A stretch of DNA of 64,000 nt, from NCBI GenBank assembly GCA_040266995.1, contig JAWRHV010000021.1, forward strand, positions 1-64,000. The letters are read 5' to 3'. Shown here in pieces: positions 25,213 to 33,967 of the stretch (the first letter of the stretch is position 1; each line of letters opens with the position of its first letter). The stretch is from UBA4312 sp040266995. Lineage in GTDB: Bacteria; Bacillota_I; Bacilli_A; Erysipelotrichales; Erysipelotrichaceae. The notes under the pieces are model-generated. The model saw only the letters and a program-made list of their open reading frames with translations. It was not told the origin of the DNA and ran no database searches. Made by a program: the position numbers and the translations under genes.

Positions 25213-25320
25213 AAAGTGTTGGCTACTCTTCCTATTAACTGGTAATACAAAGGAAGCCTACGTCTTACATCCCCTTGACCGGTACTGTTTTCTTGCTCGA
25301 TCCATTCAAATAAAAGAAAC
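25213..25320 (-). other. Possible structured leader or small RNA ahead of ybaK
   Basis: Between the nhaC terminator and the ybaK-proximal terminator the minus strand can fold: a GGCTTCCT arm pairs with AGGAA and GCC about 20 bases later, then the terminator hairpin follows. There is no T-box AGGGTGG element and no known riboswitch core that I can identify. It could be a small RNA, an attenuator, or decayed coding DNA. Confidence 0.3.
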
Positions 25321-25321
25321 G

Positions 25322-25357
25322 GTAAAAATAAGAATGGTTCTATAACCATTCTTATTT
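25322..25357 (-). terminator. Intrinsic terminator of the hydrolase-nhaC unit
   Basis: A perfect 14-bp stem (25326-25339 with 25344-25357), loop CTAT, overlapping the nhaC stop codon. The A-run at 25324-25328 gives a minus-strand U-tract. Confidence 0.88.
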
Positions 25358-26749
25358 ACGTAATTTGTTTCCTTCAGCATCCCACATGCCGATTCCTGTA
25401 ATAGAGCACAGGATAGCAAAAACAGGAACAAGGAAAATAAACCAACAATACTTAATATATTCCGTTCCAACGCCTAATACACTCATTACATAGACAGTAG
25501 CAACACCCCAAGGAACGATTGGAGCACTCAGCGTTCCGGCATCTTCTAATGTACGGGATAAAACCTTACGGCTTATATTCATTTTTTCGTAAGTTTCTTC
25601 AAATGTCTGCTCGGTAACGATAATCGCAACAATCTGTCCACCGGCTGTAATAAAGTTAACGATGTAGCAATATAACAAAGTGACAATTGTTAGAACAACA
25701 CGATTTTTTATAAACTTCAATAACACTTTTTGAGCAATGGTATCCAAGATACCAGTTGAGGTAACCACACCGCCCATGACACTAGCTACCATAAAGATAA
25801 CCAGCAGCTCTGTCATGGAAGTAACACCACCACGATTTAACATCGGGTCAACGATGGAAACCCCTGTTTCAATACTGAAACCATTAAAAGCATAGTTCAT
25901 CAGATCCGGGAAAGACACATTTTGGAATACAAGAGCAAAAAGAATACTTACCAATACCGTAATGCCCATGCCAGGAATAGCCGGAAGCTTGAATACAGAA
26001 ACCAACAGCACCAGTATTGCGGGCAGAATCAAAAATACATTGATATTAAAGTTCGCATCTAGTGTTTTAATGATCAGATTTGCTCTTTCTGCATCCATAC
26101 CGCCACCGCCATAATGGAGTCCAACAATGGTAAAAAGAATAATCGCTACAATGGCAGCCGGAATTGTCGTATACATCATAGAACCGATATGCTCATACAA
26201 AGGAACTTTGGATACACCACTAGCCATGTTCGTTGTATCAGACATAGGAGACATTTTATCACCCAGCCAAGCCCCACATACTGCAGCGGCTGCAACCAAA
26301 GGAATCGGAATTTCCGTTGTCATGGCAACACCGACCATCGCAAGACCCATAGTAGCAATACTTCCAAAGCTTGTTCCCGTAAAAATAGATGTGATGGAAC
26401 AAAGAATAAAAGTCAAAGGAACCAGAATCGCCGGAGAAATCAGCTTCATTCCATAATACATCAATGCAGGCACTGTACCCCCGGCCATCCAAATACCAAC
26501 CAGCATACCAACCATAATAACAATTAAGAATGTCGGCGTGGCATCGGAAATAACTTTCTTGATCTCCGTTTCGATTTCATCCCATGAAATACCCGATAAT
26601 AATGCGACAATAACAGCTACAACGGTTCCACAGAAAATGGAAACAGTTGTATTTACGTTCAAGTTAATTAACAATACGACAACACCGATAATAGCCAGAA
26701 AACTCAACAAAGCCAAACCGGTACTCAATTCTTTTCTTTCTCTTTTCAT
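25352..26749 (-). CDS. nhaC: NhaC family Na+/H+ antiporter
   Basis: A 465-residue membrane protein with about 11-12 hydrophobic segments. NhaC landmarks include GTSFGSIATMGLAMVGVA, GAWLGDKMSPMSDTTNMASG and NFITAGGQIVAIIV. The family exchanges Na+ for protons (or substrate pairs such as malate/lactate in relatives). AGGGAGAAG precedes the ATG. It follows an alpha/beta hydrolase by 8 bases, so they form an operon ending at a strong terminator. Transported ions are assigned by family only. Confidence 0.88.
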   Translation of the reverse strand: MKRERKELSTGLALLSFLAIIGVVVLLINLNVNTTVSIFCGTVVAVIVALLSGISWDEIETEIKKVISDATPTFLIVIMVGMLVGIWMAGGTVPALMYYGMKLISPAILVPLTFILCSITSIFTGTSFGSIATMGLAMVGVAMTTEIPIPLVAAAAVCGAWLGDKMSPMSDTTNMASGVSKVPLYEHIGSMMYTTIPAAIVAIILFTIVGLHYGGGGMDAERANLIIKTLDANFNINVFLILPAILVLLVSVFKLPAIPGMGITVLVSILFALVFQNVSFPDLMNYAFNGFSIETGVSIVDPMLNRGGVTSMTELLVIFMVASVMGGVVTSTGILDTIAQKVLLKFIKNRVVLTIVTLLYCYIVNFITAGGQIVAIIVTEQTFEETYEKMNISRKVLSRTLEDAGTLSAPIVPWGVATVYVMSVLGVGTEYIKYCWFIFLVPVFAILCSITGIGMWDAEGNKLRK

Positions 26750-26757
26750 ACTTCTCC

Positions 26758-27534
26758 CTATTCTTCAACTAAATGATTTGTCAAAAATTCCAAAGCCGCA
26801 TCAATACGGGCTGCACGCCAGGCAAACGATTTAAACCGATGTTCGGCTCCTTCAACCACCAACATACTGGCTTTATCTCCATAGATTTCTTTATACCGAT
26901 AAGAACAATCTATAGAAGCCGTGATGTCCTGATCGCCATGAACCAAGAGCACAGGTCCCTTATACCCAGCAGCCGTTTTATATGGATCGATCTTCAAACA
27001 GTCCTCGTAAAAAGCGTGACTGAGTTTAAGACCTTCCACATCGGCACAATCCTCCAGGATACTGGAAACATCTTCTCCACACAATAAACCATTTCGTAAA
27101 TTGTACACCAGATCCGGAGCCGGGCAGCATAAGCTCAAAGCGCTGACATCCTCATTACATAGACCTGCCACCATGCTGGCTACACAACCACCCAGACTTA
27201 GCCCGTGAATCGCAACACGCTCTGTATCTACAAAAGGTAAGGATCGCACATACTTTAAAATTTCAATACCATCCTGGACCTCCGAAGATACAGTAATCTC
27301 ATCAAAGGTTCCATCGCTTTCCCCACTGCCATAAAAATCAAATCGCACACTTCCTATTCCCCGGTCACAAAGCTTTCGGCTCAATTCAGTATGAACGAAG
27401 TTAATTTCATTACGGTCATCTTGAAAGCCGTGAAATAATACCACAAATGGTATTTTTTCCTTGTCAGTATCCGGAATGTGCATCATGCCGCGAAGGATGC
27501 GGTCATCATAAACAAGTTCTACATATTTTTCCAA
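26758..27534 (-). CDS. Alpha/beta hydrolase (esterase/acylaminoacyl-peptidase-like)
   Basis: A 258-residue cytosolic alpha/beta hydrolase. The nucleophile elbow is GLSLGG with Ser113, the oxyanion strand is LFHGFQDDR, the acid is in LVHGDQDITAS, and the His is in GAEHRF. The start codon is TTG at 27534, with AGGGA just upstream; no in-frame ATG lies early enough. It sits first in an operon with nhaC. The family covers esterases and peptidases, so the natural substrate is open. Confidence 0.82.
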   Translation of the reverse strand: MEKYVELVYDDRILRGMMHIPDTDKEKIPFVVLFHGFQDDRNEINFVHTELSRKLCDRGIGSVRFDFYGSGESDGTFDEITVSSEVQDGIEILKYVRSLPFVDTERVAIHGLSLGGCVASMVAGLCNEDVSALSLCCPAPDLVYNLRNGLLCGEDVSSILEDCADVEGLKLSHAFYEDCLKIDPYKTAAGYKGPVLLVHGDQDITASIDCSYRYKEIYGDKASMLVVEGAEHRFKSFAWRAARIDAALEFLTNHLVEE

Positions 27535-27601
27535 ACTATCCCTACTTTCTTAATATGTATTATAGCAGATTTTTAAAGATTTATTAAATAATCTTAATGA
27601 T

Positions 27602-27631
27602 AAAAAAGAGTTCCTGATCAGAAACTCTTTT
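27602..27631 (-). terminator. Intrinsic terminator of patB
   Basis: AAAAGAGTT/AACTCTTTT stem (27604-27612 with 27623-27631) around a CTGATCAG core, with a minus-strand U-tract. Confidence 0.85.
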
Positions 27632-27636
27632 GATTC

Positions 27637-28827
27637 TTATTCCATGTCGCTTTTTAGATACTTTCGCATCGATCGTGTATGTAGACCGGATCGTAAGGCA
27701 ATCAATGCCTCCAGCAGCTTTGTTCTAGGCATCGCGACATTCATACGTAAGAAAGCCCGGCTGTTTTCTCCGAATTCTTTTCCCTTTTCCAGATAAATAC
27801 CTTCTTTCTTTAAAAGTATCTGACAAAGCTTTTCAGTATCTGGTGTCATCTCGCTGCAATCGACCCATACCAGATAGGTAGCCAGTCCCGGAACCACTTT
27901 CAGTGACGGAATCGATTCTATAAAAAACTGTTCCGTTATTTTTTTGTTCTCGGCAATATAGGCATTCATCTGATCCAGCCAGTCTTCCCCTTCAGTAAAA
28001 GCAGCAATAGAGGCTCTGCATGCGAACGCATTCGGTGAAGTCAAATGATTGACCTGTAATGCAGTCCTGGCTCTCTGACAGATTTCTTCATTCGGTATAA
28101 TGACACAGGCTGACTGCAAACCAGCTATATTAAAAGCTTTCGATGCAGATACCAATGTAATACTGTTGAAATAACATGTCTCATTGATCTTTGTATATGG
28201 AATATAAGTAAACCCAGGCTGTACAATATCGCCATGGATTTCATCAGAAATAACGAGAACATGATACTTTTCACATAACCGTCCTATTTTTTCCAATGTA
28301 TTGCGATCCCATATATTTCCGGTCGGATTATGCGGATTACACAGCAAGAATAAAGTTGTTCGTGGATCGGCCAAGCGCATTTCCAGATCTTCAAAATCCA
28401 CAAAATAACTGTTCTGTTCATACTTTAATTCATTTACAGATGCAATGCGACCATTTTGTTCAATCAAGCTGTAGAACATATGATATACAGGTGCCTGAAT
28501 TACCACATGATCCCCAGGCGCAGTAAAACGCTGGATCAACGTACTTAACGCCGGAATAACACCGGTAACATACGTCATCATTTTCTTGTCGAACCCGATG
28601 CCATGTCGTTCAAGCCACCATGTTTGGATACTTTTATAGAAGTCATTCGGAATCAAACTATACCCATAGACTCCCTGCTCCACTCTTTTCTCAATGGCTT
28701 CCTGAATGAACGGAGGTGTTTCAAAATCCATATCGGCCACCCACATTGGATATTTTGTATCTACAATATCCCATTTCAATGAATCTGTATGGGTACGATC
28801 TATTACTTTATCAAAATCATATTTCAT
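27637..28827 (-). CDS. patB: PatB/MalY-type PLP-dependent C-S lyase (cystathionine beta-lyase)
   Basis: A 396-residue fold-type I PLP enzyme of the MalY/PatB group, which cleaves cystathionine or related thioethers to a thiol, pyruvate and ammonia. Motifs: KWDIVDTKYPMWVADMDF near the start, NPHNPTGNIW, VISDEIHGDIV (PLP-contacting Asp) and SASKAFNIAGLQ with the Schiff-base Lys. The start at 28827 has AGGTG upstream; three codons earlier the frame only offers GTG. It ends at its own terminator and is probably monocistronic. A general aminotransferase is the less likely alternative. Confidence 0.88.
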   Translation of the reverse strand: MKYDFDKVIDRTHTDSLKWDIVDTKYPMWVADMDFETPPFIQEAIEKRVEQGVYGYSLIPNDFYKSIQTWWLERHGIGFDKKMMTYVTGVIPALSTLIQRFTAPGDHVVIQAPVYHMFYSLIEQNGRIASVNELKYEQNSYFVDFEDLEMRLADPRTTLFLLCNPHNPTGNIWDRNTLEKIGRLCEKYHVLVISDEIHGDIVQPGFTYIPYTKINETCYFNSITLVSASKAFNIAGLQSACVIIPNEEICQRARTALQVNHLTSPNAFACRASIAAFTEGEDWLDQMNAYIAENKKITEQFFIESIPSLKVVPGLATYLVWVDCSEMTPDTEKLCQILLKKEGIYLEKGKEFGENSRAFLRMNVAMPRTKLLEALIALRSGLHTRSMRKYLKSDME

Positions 28828-28881
28828 ATTTATCACCTACTGACTATTTTAACATGAATATACAAAATAGGAATGAAAATA

Positions 28882-29463
28882 TTACTCTTTGATTTCTTTA
28901 ATAAAGTCTTCTATTTTTCTTTTGGGTACATAGTAATTGAAGTCATCATCAATATAGTATTTTACACCATCTTTCATATCTACAATGGTAGATGTGTGAG
29001 CCGGCACACCAAACGCAACGATACAGTGGATGCAATATGGCTCCTTAATATCTAAAATCCGACTGATCTTTTCGGCATCAAAGTTTCCCATAATACAGCT
29101 GCCGAATCCTCTTTCCCATGCTGCCAAAGTCATATTACTGATGGCAATACCAGCATCTACATCTGACCATCTTGTTGTTTTTCCCTTTTCTTTCAACACA
29201 ACCACGAACATAACCGGTTGTTGATGCGGCTTTGGCGTACCGACTTCTTTATCTAAATAAGCCGCCCAGAAGGTATACGGAAAGATCTTGGAGACTATTT
29301 CATGGTTTTCAACGAAGATATAACGAATATTCTGCAAATTGCCTGAGCAGGATGAATACCGTAAAGCTTGTTTCATACACAGGATCGTATTTTCATCCAC
29401 TTTTTTTGAAGAGTCGAAGATTCGATATGTACGGCGCGTTTTCAATAATTGCATAATTGTCAT
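28882..29463 (-). CDS. Nitroreductase family protein
   Basis: A 193-residue flavin-dependent nitroreductase-fold protein. It begins with the FMN-contacting MQLLKTRRTYRIFD segment, has SGNLQNIRYIFVEN in the centre, and AWERGFGSCIMGNFD and VAFGVPAH near the end, all typical. The start at 29463 has GAGGTGA upstream; the 12 codons before it overlap the ppdK terminator. Members reduce nitro groups, quinones or flavins with NAD(P)H; this one's substrate is unknown. A hairpin terminator separates it from ppdK. Confidence 0.88.
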   Translation of the reverse strand: MTIMQLLKTRRTYRIFDSSKKVDENTILCMKQALRYSSCSGNLQNIRYIFVENHEIVSKIFPYTFWAAYLDKEVGTPKPHQQPVMFVVVLKEKGKTTRWSDVDAGIAISNMTLAAWERGFGSCIMGNFDAEKISRILDIKEPYCIHCIVAFGVPAHTSTIVDMKDGVKYYIDDDFNYYVPKRKIEDFIKEIKE

Positions 29464-29480
29464 TTGTTTCACCTCATAAT

Positions 29481-29511
29481 AAAAAGAGAGGTTAAACAAT
29501 TGTTTAACCTC
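29481..29511 (-). terminator. Intrinsic terminator of ppdK
   Basis: A perfect 24-base palindrome (29488-29511) followed on the minus strand by UUUUU from 29481-29485. Confidence 0.85.
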
Positions 29512-29525
29512 TATAGTCTATACAA

Positions 29526-32153
29526 TTAGTCGTTCTGAATTGCAGCTTGAGCAGCAGCTAAACGAGCAATCGGTACACGGAATGGTGAACAAGATACATA
29601 GTTCAATCCAACTTTATGACAGAATTCGATAGAAGCCGGATGACCACCATGTTCTCCACAGATACCTAACTTAATATCCGGACGTGTTTTACGACCTAAT
29701 TCAGCAGCCATCTTAACCAGTTTTCCAACACCCTTCTGGTCTAAAGAAGCAAATGGATCGACTTCGTAAATCTTCGCATTGTAGTATTCAGGTAAGAATT
29801 TACCTGCATCATCACGAGAGAATCCAAAAGTCATCTGCGTTAAGTCATTTGTACCGAAGGAGAAGAATTCAGCTTCCTGTGCAATTTCATCGGCTAATAA
29901 TGCAGCACGAGGAATTTCGATCATCGTACCAACATGATACTTCATATCGGATCCGGCTTCAGCCAGGATACGATCGGCTTCTGTTGTTACGATGTTCTTA
30001 ACATATTGAAGTTCCTTTACATCGCCGATCAACGGCAACATGATTTCTGGTTCAATATTCCAATCCGGATGTTTTGCATTTACATTCAATGCCGCTTTGA
30101 TAACAGCTGCTGTCTGCATACGTCCGATACCAGGATTTGAAATATCCAGACGAGAACCACGATGTCCCATCATAGGGTTTACTTCGTGCAAGTTAGAGCA
30201 TACCTGTTCTAATTCTTCAACCGGCATACCCATTTCTTTCGCTAATTCAGCAATGTCTTCCGGGTCATTTGGAACGAATTCATGAAGAGGTGGGTCCAAG
30301 TAACGGATTGTAACCGGACGGCCTTCCATGGCTTCGTAAATACCTTCGAAGTCTTTCTGCTGTAACGGTTCGATCTTATTTAAAGCAGCTTCCATCTGTT
30401 CGTCTGTTTTAGCAACGATCATTTCACGGATGGCTTTGATCTTATCGCCTTCGAAGAACATATGTTCTGTACGTACCAATCCGATACCTTCAGCGCCGAA
30501 TTTAACAGCCTGTGCAGCATCTCTTGGCGTATCTGCGTTTGTACGGATCTTCAATTTACGACGTTCATCCGCCCATTTCATGAAACGCTCGAAGTTTCCT
30601 GAAATTTCAGCCGGAACTGTCTTGATCTTTTCACCGTAAACATTTCCTGTTGATCCATCAACTGAAATCCAATCTTCACGTGTGAATTTGCGGTCTCCAA
30701 TTGTGAAGTATCCTTCTTCTGCATGCATTTCGATATCGCCAGCACCGGATACACAGCAAGCACCCATACCACGAGCAACTACAGCTGCATGGGAAGTCAT
30801 ACCACCACGAACTGTCAGGATACCTTCAGAAACAGCCATACCTTCGATGTCTTCCGGAGAAGTTTCCAAACGAACTAAGATAACTTTCTTACCTTTAGCT
30901 ACTTCTTCTTTTGCTTCTTCAGCCGAGAATACAACCTGTCCACTACCAGCTCCCGGAGATGCAGGCAATGCGGAAGTTACAGGTGTTGCGGCAGCCAAAG
31001 CTTCCGGATCAAACATCGGGTGTAATAATGTATCCAGCTGCTGCGGTTCAACCATCATCAATGCTTCATCTGTATTGATCAGGCCTTCATCAACCATATC
31101 ACAAGCAACTTTCAATGCAGCCTGTGCTGTACGTTTACCATTACGAGTCTGCAGCATGAACAATTTTCCACCTTCGATCGTGAATTCCATATCCTGCATA
31201 TTCTTGTAATGATGCTCTAATTTATCACAAATATCAACAAACTGTTCATAAGCTGTTGGAGATACTTCTTTTAACTGATCGATCTTCTTAGGGGTACGAA
31301 CACCAGCTACAACGTCTTCACCTTGTGCATTCATCAAGAATTCACCATAAAGAGCATTTTCACCAGTTGCCGGGTTACGAGTAAACGCAACACCAGTACC
31401 ACAATCTTCACCCATGTTACCAAATACCATCATCTGCACATTGACAGCCGTTCCCCAGTCACCAGGAATATCATTCATACGACGATAGTAGATAGCACGT
31501 TCGTTATTCCAAGATTTAAATACAGCTTCGATAGCTTCCATCATCTGATCTTTTGGATCTGTAGGGAATGATTCACCCAATTCTTCCTGATAGAATTCTT
31601 TAAATCTGGCAACTAATTCCTTCATATCTTCAGCAGTCAGATCCAAATCATCCTTAATTCCCTTTTTCGCCTTAACTTCATCGATGATTTCTTCGAAACG
31701 TTTTTTAGATAATCCCTTAACAACATCGGCAAACATCTGAATAAAACGACGATAAGAGTCGTATGCGAAACGAGCATTTCCAGACTTTTCAGCAACTGTT
31801 TCAGCAACTACATCATTGATACCCAGGTTCAAGATAGTGTCCATCATTCCTGGCATACTAGCTCTAGCTCCGGATCGAACAGAAACCAATAACGGATTTT
31901 CACTGTCTCCGAATTTCTTTCCTGTTTCTTCCTCCAGCTTTGCTAAGTAAACCATGATTTCAGCCTTGATATCATCACTGATTGTTTCGCCATCTTCATA
32001 ATACTTATTACAAGCTTCAGTAGTGATAGTAAAACCGTTAGGAACAGGCATGCCCAGTTTACTCATTTCAGCAAGGTTCGCACCTTTTCCACCAAGGAGT
32101 TCGCGCATATTGGCGTCGCCTTCGTTAAAAAGATACACATACTTTTTTCCCAT
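29526..32153 (-). CDS. ppdK: Pyruvate phosphate dikinase
   Basis: An 875-residue PPDK that interconverts pyruvate, ATP and Pi with PEP, AMP and PPi; in anaerobes it often runs towards pyruvate and ATP. The N-terminal ATP-grasp domain has GGKGANLAEMSKLG and VSVRSGARASMPGMMDT, the swivelling domain has GGMTSHAAVVARGMG with the phosphorylated His, and the C-terminal barrel has FGTNDLTQMTFG and GICGEHGGHP with the catalytic Cys. Length is typical. AAAGGAGG precedes the ATG. A cre-like site lies in the leader. Confidence 0.97.
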   Translation of the reverse strand: MGKKYVYLFNEGDANMRELLGGKGANLAEMSKLGMPVPNGFTITTEACNKYYEDGETISDDIKAEIMVYLAKLEEETGKKFGDSENPLLVSVRSGARASMPGMMDTILNLGINDVVAETVAEKSGNARFAYDSYRRFIQMFADVVKGLSKKRFEEIIDEVKAKKGIKDDLDLTAEDMKELVARFKEFYQEELGESFPTDPKDQMMEAIEAVFKSWNNERAIYYRRMNDIPGDWGTAVNVQMMVFGNMGEDCGTGVAFTRNPATGENALYGEFLMNAQGEDVVAGVRTPKKIDQLKEVSPTAYEQFVDICDKLEHHYKNMQDMEFTIEGGKLFMLQTRNGKRTAQAALKVACDMVDEGLINTDEALMMVEPQQLDTLLHPMFDPEALAAATPVTSALPASPGAGSGQVVFSAEEAKEEVAKGKKVILVRLETSPEDIEGMAVSEGILTVRGGMTSHAAVVARGMGACCVSGAGDIEMHAEEGYFTIGDRKFTREDWISVDGSTGNVYGEKIKTVPAEISGNFERFMKWADERRKLKIRTNADTPRDAAQAVKFGAEGIGLVRTEHMFFEGDKIKAIREMIVAKTDEQMEAALNKIEPLQQKDFEGIYEAMEGRPVTIRYLDPPLHEFVPNDPEDIAELAKEMGMPVEELEQVCSNLHEVNPMMGHRGSRLDISNPGIGRMQTAAVIKAALNVNAKHPDWNIEPEIMLPLIGDVKELQYVKNIVTTEADRILAEAGSDMKYHVGTMIEIPRAALLADEIAQEAEFFSFGTNDLTQMTFGFSRDDAGKFLPEYYNAKIYEVDPFASLDQKGVGKLVKMAAELGRKTRPDIKLGICGEHGGHPASIEFCHKVGLNYVSCSPFRVPIARLAAAQAAIQND

Positions 32154-32169
32154 GTTTTATTTCCTCCTT

Positions 32170-32183
32170 TTAGAACGTTTTCA
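32170..32183 (-). promoter_or_regulatory. Candidate catabolite-responsive element (cre) of ppdK
   Basis: On the minus strand TGAAAACGTTCTAA fits 13 of 14 positions of the degenerate cre consensus WGWAARCGYTWWMA. It lies between a TGATACAAT extended -10 (about 32191-32199) and the ribosome site, a usual place for CcpA repression. Confidence 0.5.
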
Positions 32184-32237
32184 TTAAAAATATTGTATCA
32201 CAACCCCCTTCAAAAAAATAGAAGAAATATACGATGT

Positions 32238-32272
32238 AAAAAAGAGACATCAAGCAGATGCTTGTGTCTCTT
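32238..32272 (-). terminator. Intrinsic terminator of the Spx-like gene
   Basis: AAGAGACA/TGTCTCTT plus CAAGC/GCTTG form a 13-bp bulged stem with AGAT loop, followed by a minus-strand U-tract. It overlaps the end of the coding region. Confidence 0.85.
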
Positions 32273-32738
32273 CCAGTGATAAATTGATATGAATATTCGG
32301 TTCTTCCTGTAAGGATCCGCAGACCTCGTAGTTTGGACATTGATCATTACAAGCTTTTTCACATACTGTGTTTAATGACTGTCTCATAGATGGTGAAAGC
32401 ATCATCGTAATCTCATCCACATCATATCCGACCACAAAATTCTGTTCACTGATCATGATCGGGCGACGTAGAATAGAGGGATTATTTTGAATCAGATCCA
32501 CCAGTTCATTCAGCGAGAAATCATCAATATCGCGATTCAGTGTCTGATAGACTTTTGAGCGAACAGAAATGATATCTTCCGTTCCGTTCTCACTTCTTGA
32601 TAACATATATTTGATTTCCTCTTTGTTCAAAATACTGGTAAATATATTCTTTTCAACAAATTCTATGTGATTGTCTTTTAACCATTGTTTCGCCTTACGG
32701 CAGCTGGCACAGCCAGGAGAAGTATAAAGAATTACCAT
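32250..32738 (-). CDS. Spx/ArsC family regulator with extra four-cysteine tail
   Basis: A 162-residue Spx-like protein. Spx binds the RNA polymerase alpha C-terminal domain and reprograms transcription under thiol stress. The redox switch CASC is at Cys10/Cys13 and RRPI is at 91-94, both at Spx positions. Unlike the usual ~131-residue Spx it carries a C-terminal extension with Cys126, 130, 134 and 140 (CEKACNDQCPNYEVC), a probable metal or redox site, and an acidic end. The start at 32738 is chosen because GGAGG lies 6 bases upstream; the earlier ATG abuts the same site. Confidence 0.85.
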   Translation of the reverse strand: MVILYTSPGCASCRKAKQWLKDNHIEFVEKNIFTSILNKEEIKYMLSRSENGTEDIISVRSKVYQTLNRDIDDFSLNELVDLIQNNPSILRRPIMISEQNFVVGYDVDEITMMLSPSMRQSLNTVCEKACNDQCPNYEVCGSLQEEPNIHINLSLEETQASA

Positions 32739-32795
32739 AGTCATCCTCCTTTTTCATAGTATTATATCAAACTTGTCAAGAAAAAAATATATAAC

Positions 32796-32823
32796 TTGTA
32801 AAAAAAGAGAGAACAAGTAAAAT
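32796..32823 (+). promoter_or_regulatory. Probable promoter of trpS
   Basis: TTGTAA (32796-32801) and TAAAAT (32818-32823) with 16-base spacing. No T-box fits in the short leader. Confidence 0.45.
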
Positions 32824-32844
32824 AAAAATAATGGAGGGATAAAT

Positions 32845-33834
32845 ATGGATAGAATGCTTAGTGGTATCAAGCCGACCGGTCGACTGCATCTGGGGAATTA
32901 TATCGGTGCAATCAGCCAGTTTGTTAAATACCAGGAACAATATGAATTATATATTTTCATCGCAAACCAACACGCAATCACAGTACCGATCGACGCAAAG
33001 GAATTACGTAAAAATACCAGAGATCTGGTTGCTTTGTATCTGGCCAGCGGACTGGATCCGAAAAAATGCACGATCTTTTTACAGAGCGATGTCGAAGCAC
33101 ATGCCAAGCTGGGATGGGTCATGACCTGTATGTCTTATATGGGTGAAATGCAGCGGATGACGCAATATAAAGATAAAACGGCTAAAGGAGAATCCGGAGT
33201 AACAGCCGGATTGTTTACCTACCCTTGCTTGATGGCAGCAGACATTTTATTGTACGATCCGAAATATGTCCCTGTCGGTATTGACCAAAAGCAGCATGTC
33301 GAACTGACCCGGAATCTGGCTGAACGCTTTAACCATCGATATAGCGATACATTCGTCGTTCCCGAGCCATTGGTGACCGAGGTCGGACAAAAGATTTTTT
33401 CTTTACAAGACCCGACAAAAAAGATGTCAAAATCCGAAGACAATCCGAAAGGCACCATCGACCTGCTTGATGATCCAAAGGTGGCGCGTAAGAAGATCAT
33501 GAGCGCCGTTACGGACTCGATCGGCATCGTTCAGTACGATCCGGAAAACCAACCGGGGCTCGCAAATCTTTTGACGATCCAATCCGTACTTTCCGGACAA
33601 TCCATCGATAGTATTGTCGATCGTTATCAAGGCAAAGGCTATGGAGAACTGAAAAAGGAGATCGGCCAGACCGTTTTTGATTTCCTGAGCGATCTTCAGG
33701 CAAAATACAAAGATGTCATTGAAAGCGGTATGCTGGATCAGGTATTAAAAGAAGGTGCACAAAAAGCATCTTATGTCGCAAATAAAAAGGTTCAGAAAGT
33801 ATATAGAAAAGTTGGTTTCAACGCAACAAAATAA
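32845..33834 (+). CDS. trpS: Tryptophanyl-tRNA synthetase
   Basis: A 329-residue class I synthetase charging tRNA-Trp. The HIGH-equivalent is LHLGNY (residues 14-19), and KMSKS is present in full (KKMSKSEDN near 195). The intermediate GIDQKQHVELTRNLAERFN is characteristic. Length is normal. GGAGGG precedes the ATG. It stands alone, bounded by its own promoter and terminator, and lacks the T-box leader common for trpS in Firmicutes. Confidence 0.97.
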   Translation: MDRMLSGIKPTGRLHLGNYIGAISQFVKYQEQYELYIFIANQHAITVPIDAKELRKNTRDLVALYLASGLDPKKCTIFLQSDVEAHAKLGWVMTCMSYMGEMQRMTQYKDKTAKGESGVTAGLFTYPCLMAADILLYDPKYVPVGIDQKQHVELTRNLAERFNHRYSDTFVVPEPLVTEVGQKIFSLQDPTKKMSKSEDNPKGTIDLLDDPKVARKKIMSAVTDSIGIVQYDPENQPGLANLLTIQSVLSGQSIDSIVDRYQGKGYGELKKEIGQTVFDFLSDLQAKYKDVIESGMLDQVLKEGAQKASYVANKKVQKVYRKVGFNATK

Positions 33835-33860
33835 GCGTCGGTTTTCACCGATGCTTTTTT
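33833..33860 (+). terminator. Intrinsic terminator of trpS
   Basis: AAGCGTCGGT/ACCGATGCTT stem (one G-U pair) with TTTC loop, then six T. It includes the stop codon's last base. Confidence 0.88.
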
Positions 33861-33967
33861 ATGATGTTGATCTATTCTTCACAAAGAGCAATGGGCGCTA
33901 TCAATAACAAATGCATAGTTTATGTAACTATGCACCTAGAGTATCGTTAAGACAATAGAATATTTCA

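Noticed and set aside
25140..25349. 70-codon N-terminal extension of ybaK
   Set aside because: The codons run through the nhaC terminator, a second terminator and an extended -10, while GGAGGG sits 7 bases before the internal ATG at 25139.
30682..31209. Plus-strand open frame of 175 codons inside ppdK
   Set aside because: Fully antisense to a highly conserved enzyme; composition is a mirror of ppdK and there is no promoter or ribosome site.
32745..32844. T-box riboswitch upstream of trpS
   Set aside because: Only ~100 bases separate spx and trpS; no AGGGTGG element or specifier stem is present, and a simple promoter fits.
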